Shown: piece by piece, positions 1 to 9,080 of the stretch
Position numbering within the stretch: the stretch's first letter is position 1
How the letters are laid out: the number at the start of each line of letters is the position of its first letter
From: Candidatus Amarobacter glycogenicus
GTDB lineage: Bacteria > Chloroflexota > Dehalococcoidia > Tepidiformales > Tepidiformaceae
Assembly: GCA_016719395.1 (NCBI GenBank)
Contig: JADJZF010000003.1
Coordinates: forward strand, 316,176 to 380,175
Length of the DNA stretch: 64,000 nucleotides
Direction: 5' to 3'
Translations under genes and position numbers: made by a program
The notes under the pieces: generated by a model
Told to the model about the DNA's origin: nothing
The model's input: only the letters and a program-made list of their open reading frames with translations
The model's database searches: none

Positions 1-548
1 ACGACCGCGTAGCCAAGGTTCCGCCACGTGTAGACGATGATGACCATCGGCATGGCGTAGTTCGGGTCGTTGTACCAGTTCGGCGATGCGATTCCGAGCC
101 GATCGAGGATTGCTGCGACCAGCCCGAAACGCGGGTCGAAGACGAAGAGCCAGACGATGCCGATGGCCGCCCCGCTGACCACGTAGGGCGCAAAGAGCAC
201 CGTGCGCGCAGCGTCCCTGCCCCGGAGCCTCCGGTTCAGCAGGAGAGCAAGCATCAACCCGAACACCAGCGTCGAGCAAACGGTCGCGAAAGTGAATACA
301 AACGTGTTGCGAATGATGTAGCGGTCAGTTTCGTCCGAGAAATAGTCGGTGTAGTTGTCCATCCCAACCCACGTCTTGGTGGGTGAAATCAAGTCCCAGT
401 TGTAGAACGAAAGACGGAATGTTTCGAGGAGTGGTTTGTAGGTGAAAAGCACGAGCAGGACGAGGTTCGGTGAAACGAACGCCAGGAATAGCACCCACTC
501 TTTCCAGGGCAGTTTTCGCACTCGGCGTCCTGGGATGACGTGTTGCAC
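1..548 (-). CDS. Sugar ABC transporter permease (MalF/UgpA type), 3' part missing
   Basis: The minus-strand frame runs off the left edge, leaving about 182 N-terminal residues. After a basic start (RRVRKLPWKEW) comes a first membrane helix (VLFLAFVSPNLVLLVLFTY), then the family's periplasmic stretch (LETFRLSFYNWDL, then WVGMDNYTDYF). More helices follow (FVFTFATVCSTLVFGLMLALLL, APYVVSGAAIGIVWLFVF). This order is typical of the MalF/UgpA inner-membrane component of carbohydrate importers. No ATG precedes it in frame. I chose GTG at 548, which has AGGAG about 14 nt upstream; a second GTG 12 codons later has closer AGGA spacing. The binding-protein and MalG-like partners would lie outside the window. 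Confidence 0.8.
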   Translation of the reverse strand, partial: MQHVIPGRRVRKLPWKEWVLFLAFVSPNLVLLVLFTYKPLLETFRLSFYNWDLISPTKTWVGMDNYTDYFSDETDRYIIRNTFVFTFATVCSTLVFGLMLALLLNRRLRGRDAARTVLFAPYVVSGAAIGIVWLFVFDPRFGLVAAILDRLGIASPNWYNDPNYAMPMVIIVYTWRNLGYAV

Positions 549-734
549 CTGCGGAAGACTGACTCCTGAGCATTAACGGTATTGCAACAGTCTGCGATCG
601 GAGTGTTAGCAGATCTTCACCTGCCAGGTGAAGCGTCCTCACCATGAACTGGCCGCGAAGGCGCAAACTGACGACAATGGCAGTTCAACAAGAAGGCCCC
701 TCCATGCGGGAGGCGGCCCACGTTAGGCGGATTC

Positions 735-1727
735 ATGGCGGCAGCAAACCCACCGGCCCCACCGGCGAACGTCTACTTCGGTGGCCAGGCCGTCATCGAA
801 GGTGTCATGATCCGCGGGCCCGAGCACATGGCCGTGGCAGTCCGCCACCCGAAGGGCCACATCGTCACGCACTCCGAGAAGCTCGGCGGAATCTACACCG
901 GGCGCTCGCGCCGCATCCCGCTGATGCGGGGCGTCGTGGTCCTCTGGGAAACGATGGCCCTCGGCATGCGCGCGCTGAACTACTCGTCGCGCATCGCCTT
1001 CGAAGAAGACACGGACGAGAACGGAGAGCCGGCCGAGTTCCCGGAAAAGGTGTTCTTCGGGACGATGGCGTTGGCGCTCGTGTTCGTGGTCGGGATCTTC
1101 TTCGCCGGGCCGATCCTGCTCGCGAACCTGCTCGAGATGGTCGACGCCCACCGCATCGTGATCGTCGCGGTCGAAGGCGTCGTGCGGCTCGTCTTGTTCG
1201 TCGGCTACATCTGGCTGATTGGCCTCGTGCCGGATATCCGCCGCGTCTTCCAGTACCACGGCGCCGAACACATGACCATCCACGCCTACGAGGCGCGGAA
1301 ACCGCTCATCGTCTCCGAGATTCGCCCGTTCCCGAAGGAGCACACGCGCTGCGGCACGAGCTTCCTCCTCGTCGTCGTCTTCGTGGCCCTCATCACCTTC
1401 TTCATCTTCGACCTGCTCGTCGACAAGGGGCTCATCGTCCGGACGGCCTCACGAATCGTCTTCATGCCGATCGTCGCAGGCATCAGCTATGAGATCCTTC
1501 GCATCGGCGCGCGCTTTGGCGGGAACTGGTTCGTACATGCGATGTTTGTCCCGAACATCGCCCTCCAGGCACTGACCACGAAGGTCCCCGACGACGGCCA
1601 GATCGAAGTGGCGATCGCCTCGTTCAAGGCGACGCTGGAAGCCGCGGGGCTTGGACCGATGCCTGAAGAGGACGGCGAACACCGGGAGATTGCCGGAGCG
1701 CTGGCGGCGTCCCCGCCGCTGGACTGA
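735..1727 (+). CDS. DUF1385 membrane protein, YqhQ-like
   Basis: This 330-residue protein matches the DUF1385 family, whose best-known member is Bacillus YqhQ. The hallmarks are GGQAVIEGVMIRGPEH (residues 16-31), QYHGAEHMTIHAYE (173-186) and RCGTSF (205-210). Four hydrophobic segments lie near residues 108-128, 145-165, 209-228 and 240-256. The conserved His/Glu/Cys motifs face the membrane region, but the molecular function is not established. It is monocistronic, with an upstream gap of about 190 nt that shows no strong promoter. The ATG is the only start that keeps the N-terminus close to the first family motif. Confidence 0.85.
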   Translation: MAAANPPAPPANVYFGGQAVIEGVMIRGPEHMAVAVRHPKGHIVTHSEKLGGIYTGRSRRIPLMRGVVVLWETMALGMRALNYSSRIAFEEDTDENGEPAEFPEKVFFGTMALALVFVVGIFFAGPILLANLLEMVDAHRIVIVAVEGVVRLVLFVGYIWLIGLVPDIRRVFQYHGAEHMTIHAYEARKPLIVSEIRPFPKEHTRCGTSFLLVVVFVALITFFIFDLLVDKGLIVRTASRIVFMPIVAGISYEILRIGARFGGNWFVHAMFVPNIALQALTTKVPDDGQIEVAIASFKATLEAAGLGPMPEEDGEHREIAGALAASPPLD

Positions 1728-1900
1728 AGTGCCACTCGTGATGAGAACCATGGCTTCGGCGCTTTCAGCGCGGGGGGCCGGCGCGGGCGGGGCCGACCAG
1801 GCGAACACCTGGCATCGTTGAACTCGGCGTTGTGCATTGTCCAATCGTAGAGGGAGCGGTGTGGTGGGCGGTAATCTTCACGTTATGGCTCTCCACATTT

Positions 1901-1920
1901 TAGAACGTTTGTTCTATACT
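1901..1920 (+). promoter_or_regulatory. LexA (SOS) box overlapping the imuB -10 element
   Basis: TAGAACGTTTGTTCTA (1901-1916) is a perfect palindrome matching the Gram-positive LexA/DinR consensus GAAC-N4-GTTC. It runs into TATACT (1915-1920), a good -10 hexamer 10 nt before the imuB ATG. LexA bound here would cover the core promoter. The short distance leaves a leader of only a few bases or none. Confidence 0.9.
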
Positions 1921-1930
1921 CCCAGATCCC

Positions 1931-3211
1931 ATGGACGTGGCCTGCCTCATCGTGCCGAACTTCCTCGTGGCGCTGGCCCGCCGCGAACATCCCGAGCTGG
2001 CGAAACGCCCGGTGGTGGTTGGCGGCGCCCCGGAAGAGCACGCGGCAGTGACCGCCTGTTCGCCCGAAGCCGCGGCTGCCGGCGTCACCGTGGGGACGAC
2101 GCTCCGCCGGGCGCTGGCGCTCTGTTCGGACGCCGTCTTCCTCCCGCTGCAGGAGGGGTTTGCGCGCGCCGAAGCCCAGGTCCTCGCCGAACTCGTTCGC
2201 AACCGCAGCCCGCTGGTCGAATCCGTGGGCCCGGGGCACCTGCACTTCGAAGTCCGTGGCCTCCCCCGCCTGGCGGGCCTCAGTGACGAGGAGTACCTGG
2301 AGCAGTTCCAGGAGAGCATTGCCGCGCGCACCCGCCTGCCGGTGCACCTGGGCGCAGCAGTGAGCGTGTTCGCAGCCCATGTGGCAGCGCTCAAGCCCTC
2401 ACCTCCAGGCCCCCTTCCCCAGGCTCGGGAACGAGGGAGCAACCTGCGCGCCGCGAAATCAATCGTCAATCCACAATCCACAATCCGAAATTGGACGCTT
2501 GTACCGGGCGCGAGCGAGCGGGAGTTTCTCGCAACGGCACCCGTGGATGTGTTGCCTGTGGACCCGGTTATGCACCTGCGGCTGCGGCTATTTGGGCTGG
2601 AGTGGCTGGGCCAGGTGGCAGAGATACCCATTTCGGCGATGCAGGCGCAGTTCGGGGCAGATGGCACGCGGGCAAGGGGCCTCGCGCGGGGAGAAGACCA
2701 CTCGCGCATTGTCCCGGAGCGGGAAGAAATACGCGTGACCGAGGAGATCGAACTGCCGGCTCCCGCCGCCACCAGCGAACCACTGGTGGCGGGCACCGAG
2801 GCACTCCTCCAGCGGGCTCTCGGGCATGCGGATGTGCGCGGGCAGACGGTCCGGCGGGTCGATTGGTGGCTCGCACTGGAGAGCGGCGAGCAGGTCACCC
2901 GGCGGGTGGTCTTTCGCGAACCCACAAGCGATGTGCGCCGGATGGTCTTCGTCCTCCGCGGGAAGATCGAACGACTCGCACTCGATTCCGCAGCCGTCGG
3001 CCTGGGCGTTGCGCTCTCCGGCCTCTGCAGCGAATACGCCCACCAGGGAAACCTCTGGCAGCTTGGCCCGCGTCGCCAGCGCGAACTCGACGACGCAATC
3101 GAACAACTGAACACGCGAGCCGGCGAACCACAGGTCTACCGCGTCGTGGAGGTCCAACCATGGTCGAGAATCCCCGAACGGCAGGTGGCACTGGTGGCCT
3201 ACGGCTCCTGA
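1931..3211 (+). CDS. imuB: ImuB-like inactive Y-family DNA polymerase
   Basis: This 426-residue protein has the Y-family fold but lacks the catalytic acids. The usual N-terminal D-x-D-x-F-F-A motif reads MDVACLIVPNFLVALARR, and the S-x-D-E-A/V motif reads ESVGPGHLHFEV. This is the ImuB pattern: a scaffold that links the replicative clamp to the error-prone polymerase DnaE2 in the SOS mutasome. The C-terminal EVQPWSRIPERQVALV is also an ImuB hallmark. Residues about 156-189 are a foreign insertion encoded by a palindromic repeat and a CAATCCA tandem. The ATG sits 10 nt after the -10, with no Shine-Dalgarno sequence, so the mRNA is probably near-leaderless. No imuA lies next to it. Confidence 0.88.
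   Translation: MDVACLIVPNFLVALARREHPELAKRPVVVGGAPEEHAAVTACSPEAAAAGVTVGTTLRRALALCSDAVFLPLQEGFARAEAQVLAELVRNRSPLVESVGPGHLHFEVRGLPRLAGLSDEEYLEQFQESIAARTRLPVHLGAAVSVFAAHVAALKPSPPGPLPQARERGSNLRAAKSIVNPQSTIRNWTLVPGASEREFLATAPVDVLPVDPVMHLRLRLFGLEWLGQVAEIPISAMQAQFGADGTRARGLARGEDHSRIVPEREEIRVTEEIELPAPAATSEPLVAGTEALLQRALGHADVRGQTVRRVDWWLALESGEQVTRRVVFREPTSDVRRMVFVLRGKIERLALDSAAVGLGVALSGLCSEYAHQGNLWQLGPRRQRELDDAIEQLNTRAGEPQVYRVVEVQPWSRIPERQVALVAYGS
2396..2487 (+). repeat. Palindromic repeat plus CAATCCA tandem inserted in imuB
   Basis: The first part (2396-2446) is a degenerate copy of the CCCTCAC...CCCTTCCCC / GGGAA...GAGGG hairpin also found at 8647-8700 and 40930-40973. It is followed by three tandem heptamers CAATCCA/CAATCCA/CAATCCG (2467-2487). 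Both parts stay in frame and encode about 34 residues not typical of ImuB. Confidence 0.7.
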
Positions 3212-3489
3212 ACCAGCCGAAACCGGCCGCGGTGGAAGCAAATGCACATGGCGAGCCGGACGCTGTCGTTGTCCAGGGCCGCTTCCAGCGCGTCCGCGCT
3301 ATCCAGGATAGCTGGCGAATCGACGACGAGTGGTGGCGCGAAGAGATCGCCCGCCGCTACTTCGCTGTCGAACTCGAAAACGGCCGCAAACTCACCGTCT
3401 ACCACGACCTCGTCGGCGGCGGCTGGTTCGCCCAGGCGTACGACGGACCGCAGCCGGCGAAAGGCACTCCCAACAAGCGCCGCGACTGA
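3160..3489 (+). CDS. DUF6504-type small ImuB-associated protein
   Basis: This 109-residue protein overlaps the imuB end by 52 nt, so the two are translationally linked. Its ATG has GGAGG 8 nt upstream. The core reads VQGRFQRVRAIQDSWRIDDEWWREEIARRYFAVELENGRKLTVYHDLVGGGWFAQAYD in short beta-rich blocks (about residues 38-97). That resembles the DUF6504 proteins commonly encoded beside ImuB/DNA-polymerase-Y genes in Actinobacteria and Chloroflexota. Its function is unknown; I infer a mutasome accessory role from position and co-regulation. The family assignment is from memory of the motif pattern. Confidence 0.7.
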   Translation: MVENPRTAGGTGGLRLLNQPKPAAVEANAHGEPDAVVVQGRFQRVRAIQDSWRIDDEWWREEIARRYFAVELENGRKLTVYHDLVGGGWFAQAYDGPQPAKGTPNKRRD

Positions 3490-3541
3490 TCGTAAGCTTC
3501 GGTGGCTTCGTACCTGTATCACCACCACGGGAGAACCCCCT

Positions 3542-4303
3542 TTGAATCGCACCATCCCGGTCACCGAGGCCCAGGCGAAACGTCTGCGCCGGTACAACGC
3601 TCTGATGGGCCTCCTCCACGCCGGGCAGGGTATCGTCATCCTCCTGCTCGCAAACGGCTTCGTCCTCCCCGTGACAAGCACATTCATGGAGGGGCCGCCT
3701 GGCACCGAGAGCGCACTCCGCCACCTGTTCGATGTCCGCATCGCCCTGGGCGTGGCGGCGTTCGTGTTCATCTCCGCGGCCGCGCACTGGCTGGTCGCCG
3801 GGCCGTTCTACGGCTGGTACGTGGCGAACCTCCGCGAGCAGCGGAACTATGCCCGCTGGGTGGAGTACTCGGTGAGCGCCTCGGTGATGATCGTCCTCAT
3901 CGCGATGCTCACCGGGATCAGCGAGATCGCGGCGCTCATCGGACTGTTCGCAGCGAACGCCGCCATGATCCTCTTTGGGCTCGCGATGGAACACTACGAG
4001 CAGCCTGGCCGCCCGAACTGGCTGATGTTCTGGTTCGGATGCCTCTTTGGCGCGGTCCCCTGGCTGGCGGTCGGCATCTACGTCTGGAGCCCGGGGCTCG
4101 CTGCCGAGCCTCCAGCTTTCGTCTACGGGATATTCGTCTCGCTTTTCATCTTCTTCAACTGTTTCGCCCTCAACATGTGGTTGCAGTACCGGCGCATCGG
4201 GCCGTGGCGGAACTACCTGTTCGGAGAATCTGTCTACATCTTCCTCAGCCTCACGGCGAAGTCCGCCCTCGCCTGGCAGGTGTTCGCCTCGACACTCGTT
4301 TAG
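3542..4303 (+). CDS. Heliorhodopsin (retinal-binding 7-TM photoreceptor)
   Basis: This 253-residue protein has seven hydrophobic segments. The third carries RWVEYSVSASVMIVLIAML with the expected counterion Glu at residue 108. The seventh carries SLTAKSALAWQVFAS with the retinal Schiff-base Lys at 240; the reference heliorhodopsin 48C12 has Glu107 and Lys241. Heliorhodopsins sit inverted in the membrane relative to type-1 rhodopsins and are thought to be light sensors, not pumps. I chose the TTG start because GGGAG lies 8 nt before it and the N-terminus then has the family length. It follows the DUF6504 gene by 52 nt with no convincing promoter, so it probably shares the LexA-controlled imuB transcript. 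Confidence 0.93.
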   Translation: MNRTIPVTEAQAKRLRRYNALMGLLHAGQGIVILLLANGFVLPVTSTFMEGPPGTESALRHLFDVRIALGVAAFVFISAAAHWLVAGPFYGWYVANLREQRNYARWVEYSVSASVMIVLIAMLTGISEIAALIGLFAANAAMILFGLAMEHYEQPGRPNWLMFWFGCLFGAVPWLAVGIYVWSPGLAAEPPAFVYGIFVSLFIFFNCFALNMWLQYRRIGPWRNYLFGESVYIFLSLTAKSALAWQVFASTLV

Positions 4304-4319
4304 CAGTGCATTCCACGGC

Positions 4320-4325
4320 TATGCT
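4320..4325 (+). promoter_or_regulatory. -10 element of the aminotransferase gene (leaderless type)
   Basis: TATGCT lies 8 nt before the ATG at 4334 and no Shine-Dalgarno sequence is present, so transcription probably begins at or beside the start codon. Confidence 0.5.
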
Positions 4326-4333
4326 TTGGCTGC

Positions 4334-5518
4334 ATGGACTACCAACAGCTGCTTGCCGACCGTACTCGCCTGATGGAGGCGAGCGTCATCCGAGAAATCC
4401 TGAAGGTCGCTTCGTCCCCCGGGATGATTTCACTGGCCGGGGGCCTCCCGGCCGCCGAGAGCTTCCCGCTGGAGATCATGGAAGAGCTCATGGGCGCCGT
4501 CCTCGGCAAGTACGGGAGCAAAGCCCTCCAGTACGACGCCAGCGAGGGCTGGGGCCCGCTCCGCGAAGCGCTCGTCCCTCACCTGGCCGCCCGCGGCGTG
4601 ACCACCACCGCTGACGGTGTCCTGATCATGAGCGGCTCGCAGAGCCTGCTCGACGGGATCGGGAAGATCCTCATTTCACCCGGTGATTATGTCGCAGTGG
4701 AAGCACCGACTTATCTCGGCGCCCTCCAGGCATTCAACCCGTACGAACCGCGCTACCTCGAAATCGAGACAGACGACGGCGGGCTCATTCCCGAATCGCT
4801 TGAACGTGTCCTTTCGGGCCAGCGCGTGAAGCTGGTGTACCTCGTCCCGACATTCCAGAACCCCACGGGCCGCACGCTTTCGCTGGCGCGGCGGAAACAG
4901 GTGGCCGACATCCTGAAACGTCACGACACCCTCCTGCTGGAGGACGACCCTTACAGCGACCTCCGTTACTCGGGCGAACGCGTCCCCCCGATCAAGTCGC
5001 TCGCGCCGGAGCACGTGGTCTATTCAACCACGCTCTCAAAGACGTTCGCGCCCGGGCTACGGATCGGGGTTTGCATCGCCCCGGAGTTCATCCAACGCTG
5101 GCTCGTGACGGCCCGGCAGGGCGTCGACCTCCATACGAACACGCTCGCGCAGGCGCTGGCAGCCGAATACCTGACCGGCGGATATCTCGATCGGCAGCTT
5201 CCCAGGATCATCGAGCTTTACGCGCCCCGCCAACTGGCGATGCTCGATGCACTCGAACGCCATATGCCTGAAGACTTCACCTGGTCCCACCCGGAAGGCG
5301 GCATGTTCGTCTGGGTCGAAGGACCGAAGGGGTTCGATGCCGTAGAACTCCAGCGACGCGTGCTCGAACACGGCGTCGCCTTCGTGCCGGGGCGGTACTT
5401 CTACGTGAACGAAGAGGAGGGTGCGGCGACCCTGCGGATGAACTTCACTGCCGCGGATGCCGCAACGATCGAGCACGCGGTAGGAGTCATTGCCGACGTG
5501 ATGGCAGAGATGCTCTAG
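4334..5518 (+). CDS. PLP-dependent aminotransferase, class I/II (LysN/2-aminoadipate type)
   Basis: This 394-residue fold-type I enzyme begins with ISLAGGLPAAESFP (residues 32-45), the signature of the 2-aminoadipate/MocR-related aminotransferases. The substrate region reads VPTFQNPTGRTLS (171-183), the PLP ring-binding Asp and Tyr lie in LLEDDPYSDLRY (201-212), and the Schiff-base Lys is K236 in STTLSKTFAPGLRIG. There is no N-terminal HTH domain, so it is an enzyme and not a MocR regulator. The amino acid substrate cannot be told from sequence. It lies 30 nt after the heliorhodopsin gene but has its own -10. Confidence 0.85.
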   Translation: MDYQQLLADRTRLMEASVIREILKVASSPGMISLAGGLPAAESFPLEIMEELMGAVLGKYGSKALQYDASEGWGPLREALVPHLAARGVTTTADGVLIMSGSQSLLDGIGKILISPGDYVAVEAPTYLGALQAFNPYEPRYLEIETDDGGLIPESLERVLSGQRVKLVYLVPTFQNPTGRTLSLARRKQVADILKRHDTLLLEDDPYSDLRYSGERVPPIKSLAPEHVVYSTTLSKTFAPGLRIGVCIAPEFIQRWLVTARQGVDLHTNTLAQALAAEYLTGGYLDRQLPRIIELYAPRQLAMLDALERHMPEDFTWSHPEGGMFVWVEGPKGFDAVELQRRVLEHGVAFVPGRYFYVNEEEGAATLRMNFTAADAATIEHAVGVIADVMAEML

Positions 5519-5550
5519 GAACCGGGCGGTCGATCACGCGTTCGGCTCGC

Positions 5551-8500
5551 CTAACCGAAATCGTGTGAATCCATCTTCTCAATATGCCCTGGTAATGGGC
5601 AGGCATGGAACTCCTCTGCGATGATGTTCGGGAAGCCGCTCTGCTCGTTATCGATGCGGCCGCGGACGATGACGAAGGGCGTGCCACGGACGAGTTCGCG
5701 CCGGCGCTCCTGAAGCGGCGTGTACACGACGAGATTCGCGAGCCCGAACTCGTCTTCCAGCAGCATGAACATCACGCCACTCGCCGTGGATGGCCGTTGC
5801 CGCGTTACCACCATGCCGGCCATTTCGACCATCATCCCCTGGGGCATGCGGTTCGGGTTGTGGACCCCGCCAAGGTGGCGGCTGGTTATCATCCCTTCGT
5901 GGAGGAGCGGCCGGACGAGTTGCATCGGGTGGTTGCCGGGGCTGAGGCCGAGTTTCTCCACATCCCATGCGAGTGAAAGCCAGGGCGTGAGTGGCGGCAG
6001 TTCGACCATGTCCTGCTCGGTGGGGAGGGCGAGGGCGAGTTGCTCTTTCAGCCCCTTCCGGCTTCTCACATGCGAGGGGGCGGCGCGCACTTCAGTGAGA
6101 AGCCCCAGCTGCCAGAGGAGTTCGCGCCGTGGCAGGCCGAACTCTTCCATGGCGCCTGCGCGGATGAGCGTTTCGGCCTGCTCGCGCGAGATATGCGCGC
6201 GTACCAGCAGGTCGCGCAGCGAGACGTACGGGCCATTTGCCTCGCGCTCGGCGACGATCTGGTCCGGGGTAGTAGCGTAAGCCGGGTCGCGGTGATGCTG
6301 GCGGATGTCCTGCCAACCGCCGCCGAGGCCTTTCACCTGCTGCAGTCCCAGGCGGATATCCCCGTTTTCCGGCCAGGCGCCGGCCCGGCTGGCGTTGATC
6401 GAAGGCGGCAGCGTCTGGATACCGTGCCGGCCCGCATCCTGAGTGAGCACTTCGACCGAGTAGAAGCCCATCGGCTGGGCATTGAAGAGCGAGCAGTAGT
6501 AGGCGGCAGGATAGTGGTAGCGCAGCCAGGTGGACTCATATGCGAGGAGGGCAAAAGCCACCGCATGGCTCTTCGGGAAACCGAAGGCCGCGAACGCCGC
6601 CATCTTGTCGAAGGCTACTTTGGCGGCAGCGCGGCTCAATCCCTGGCGATCGGTGCCGGCATAGAACTCCTCGGCGAGCGCCTGCATCGCCTCGGATGAG
6701 CGCTTCCGGCTCATCGCCCGGCGGAGCTTATCGGCCTGTCCCGGAGTGAATCCTGCGACTGACGTCGCAATCTGGAGCACCTGGTCCTGGTAGAGCACAT
6801 GCCCGAGCGTTTCGCCCAGGCACCAGGCGAGCTTTGGAGCCAGTTCCGGATGACCGTAGTCCACCTCGACGTGTTCACCGCGGGCGAGGGCCTCGCGGTA
6901 GTGCATATAGGGCCGGAAGGCACCCGCCATGATTGGCCCCGGACGGATGATCGCCACCTGCACGGCGAGGTCATCAAGGTTTCGCGGCTGTGTCCGCGGC
7001 AGCGTCTGCACCTGTGCCCGGCTCTCGATCTGAAAGACACCCATCGTGTCGCCCTCCCGGATTGAGTCGTAGATCTCCGGGCTGTCATGGGGGATACGCC
7101 CAAGGTCGACTCGTATGCCATGCACCTCTTCGATGATGTCGAGACACTCATCGACCGCTGAAAGCATGCCGAGTGCGAGGAAGTCAATCTTCACGAAGCG
7201 TGCATCATCGGCCGAATCCTTATCCCACTGGCAGACAAAGCGACCATCCATGCGCGCCGGCTCGATGGGCACAACCGAAGACAGGGTCTCTGCCGAGATG
7301 ATCACGCCGCCGACGTGCTGGCCGATGTGACGGGGAAGCCCGCTGCCTGCCCGGCCAGCTCCACCATGTCGCGCCAGATTGGTGCGTCGATGAGCTGGCG
7401 GAGTTCTGGCACACGTTTCATCTCCTCTGCGATATCGGTTGCGTTGGCGAAGTGGCCGCCGAATTTGTTGAGTTTCGCCAGGACCGGCAACGGCAGGCCG
7501 AGGGCCTTCCCAATATCCAGTACCGCGCTGCGAAAGCGGTATGTCGGGAAGGCGGCGACAATCGCCGCGTGCTCGTCTCCGTAGCGGTCGTAGATCCGCT
7601 GGAGCACCTGGTCGCGGATGTCACGCGGGAAGTCCAGGTCGATATCCGGGAGCGAGTGGAGCTCCTCGTTGAGGAAGCGCTCGAGGTAGAGGTTGTTGCG
7701 TACCGGGTCGATGTGGGAAAGCCCGATGAGGTAGCAGACGATTGAACTGACTGAAGAGCCTCGGCCCCGGCCGACCGGGCGTTCGTCTGGCTGGAGGCGC
7801 GGATCGCGCCCGCGGACTTCGACGGCGATCTCATTTACGAGCAGGAGAATGTCCCAGTAGACCAGGAAGAAGCCGGCGAGCCCGTGCTTCGCTATCAGTG
7901 TCAGTTCGCGTTCGAGACGTTCGCGCGCCTCCTTCTGGAAGGGGTCGGTCGCCGGGTACTTGCGCCGGAAGGCTGGTCCGCAAATGCCGCGCAAATGACT
8001 GTCGAGCGTGGCTCCTTCAGGAACGGGGTAGTCCGGCAGGCGATAGGGAAGGTCACGCGTGAGATCGAACCGGCAGCGCTCCGCGATGGCGAGCGTGTTC
8101 TCAATCGCCTGCGGGTAACGCTCGAAACGGCGTGCCATCCCTGCGGCCGGCTTCAGGAAGAACTCCGAGTTGGGCCTTCGCACCTGGTGCGAACTATCGA
8201 GCGTCTGCCGATGGCGGACGGCGACCAGCACATCGTTCAGGCGGTGACGGGTGCGCACGTGGTAGTGGACGTTGTTCGTTGCCACCGTCTCGATTCCCAA
8301 TTGCTCGGCCAGGCTCGCGAGGGCGGCAACCCGCTCCGTATCGCCGAAAACATCGTGGTGCTGAAGTTCGATGTAGTAGCGGTCGCCGAAGATGGCACGA
8401 TAAGCCGTGGCCAACTCCATCGCGGCACTATGCGACGACGACGCAACGGAGGGGTCGCTGAGGCGGACGAGTTCGGAATCTCGGCAGCCAGAAAGGACGA

Positions 8501-8933
8501 TGAGGCCTTCGTTCAGCTCGAACAGCCACTCACGTTCGACGAGCGGGGTGTCTTTCCCGTGCACCTGGTAGGCGCGGCTGAGCAAACGGCAGAGGTTGCG
8601 GTAGCCGGTGACATCCATCGCGAGGATGGTCAGGTGAGTGGTCGGGCCCTCACCCCCCGCCCCCCTCTCCGGACTTCCTGCGGTCGCGGGAGAGGGGGAG
8701 TATCCAATCGTGATTTCCGCTCCGGTGATCGGCTTCAGCCCACGCTCGTTCGCAGACTTTGCGAACTCCATCGCGCCATAGAGGTTGTCGTGGTCGGTGA
8801 GGGCGAGGGCGGGATAGCCCAACTGCAACGCGCGGTCGATCAGCTCATCGGTGGCGCTGGCGCCTTCGCGCGGGGACCAGCAGGAGTGTGCATGGAGTTC
8901 GACGTAGTTGGAGGAATGCCGGGTGGCGTTCAT
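5551..8933 (-). CDS. dnaE2: Error-prone DNA polymerase III alpha subunit DnaE2, one frameshift
   Basis: Two frames together cover the whole DnaE2 protein (about 1,127 residues if the shift is repaired). The first has the PHP domain (VELHAHSCWSPREGA from residue 11) and the polymerase core (GRGSSVSSIVCYLIGLSHIDP; PDIDLDFPRDIRDQV with catalytic acids). The second continues with LPRHIGQHVGGVIIS, helix-hairpin-helix and OB domains, and the DnaE2-like C-terminus ending SHDFG. The break lies at the G4 run 7332-7335: one lost base turns GFPRHIGQ into GFPVTSAS and a stop. The 3,383-nt span is one base short of a multiple of three. The ATG at 8933 is 6 nt after a TATACT. Residues about 78-97 come from a palindromic repeat. 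It probably works with ImuB in SOS translesion synthesis. Confidence 0.9.
8647..8700. repeat. Palindromic repeat inserted in the dnaE2 coding sequence
   Basis: A perfect 10-bp stem (CCCCCTCTCC at 8661-8670 with GGAGAGGGGG at 8689-8698) is flanked by CCCTCACCCCCC. It encodes about 20 extra residues (SPSPATAGSPERGAGGEGPT) inside the DnaE2 PHP domain, without breaking the frame. Confidence 0.8.
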
Positions 8934-8939
8934 GGGCCG

Positions 8940-8957
8940 AGTATAGAACATTTGTTC
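8940..8957 (-). promoter_or_regulatory. LexA (SOS) box and -10 element of dnaE2
   Basis: On the minus strand, GAACAAATGTTC (8957-8946) fits GAAC-N4-GTTC and runs into TATACT (8945-8940), 6 nt before the ATG at 8933. The 11-mer GTTCTATACTC is identical to the imuB promoter, so both genes should respond to the same repressor with leaderless or near-leaderless mRNAs. Confidence 0.9.
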
Positions 8958-9080
8958 GCTTTGGTGTCTTGGGCCCGGGCCAGCCCCGCTCTTTCGACTG
9001 TCCACCTGATCATCACGGAGCAGTAATCGGTCGGCGTCCTGAACGTTCGCAATGCGGGCCTTGCCACCCGCGATCGGGGA

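Noticed and set aside
644..1492. Plus-strand frame overlapping the DUF1385 gene.
   Set aside because: It is an Arg/His-rich shadow frame without motifs; the DUF1385 frame has all family signatures.
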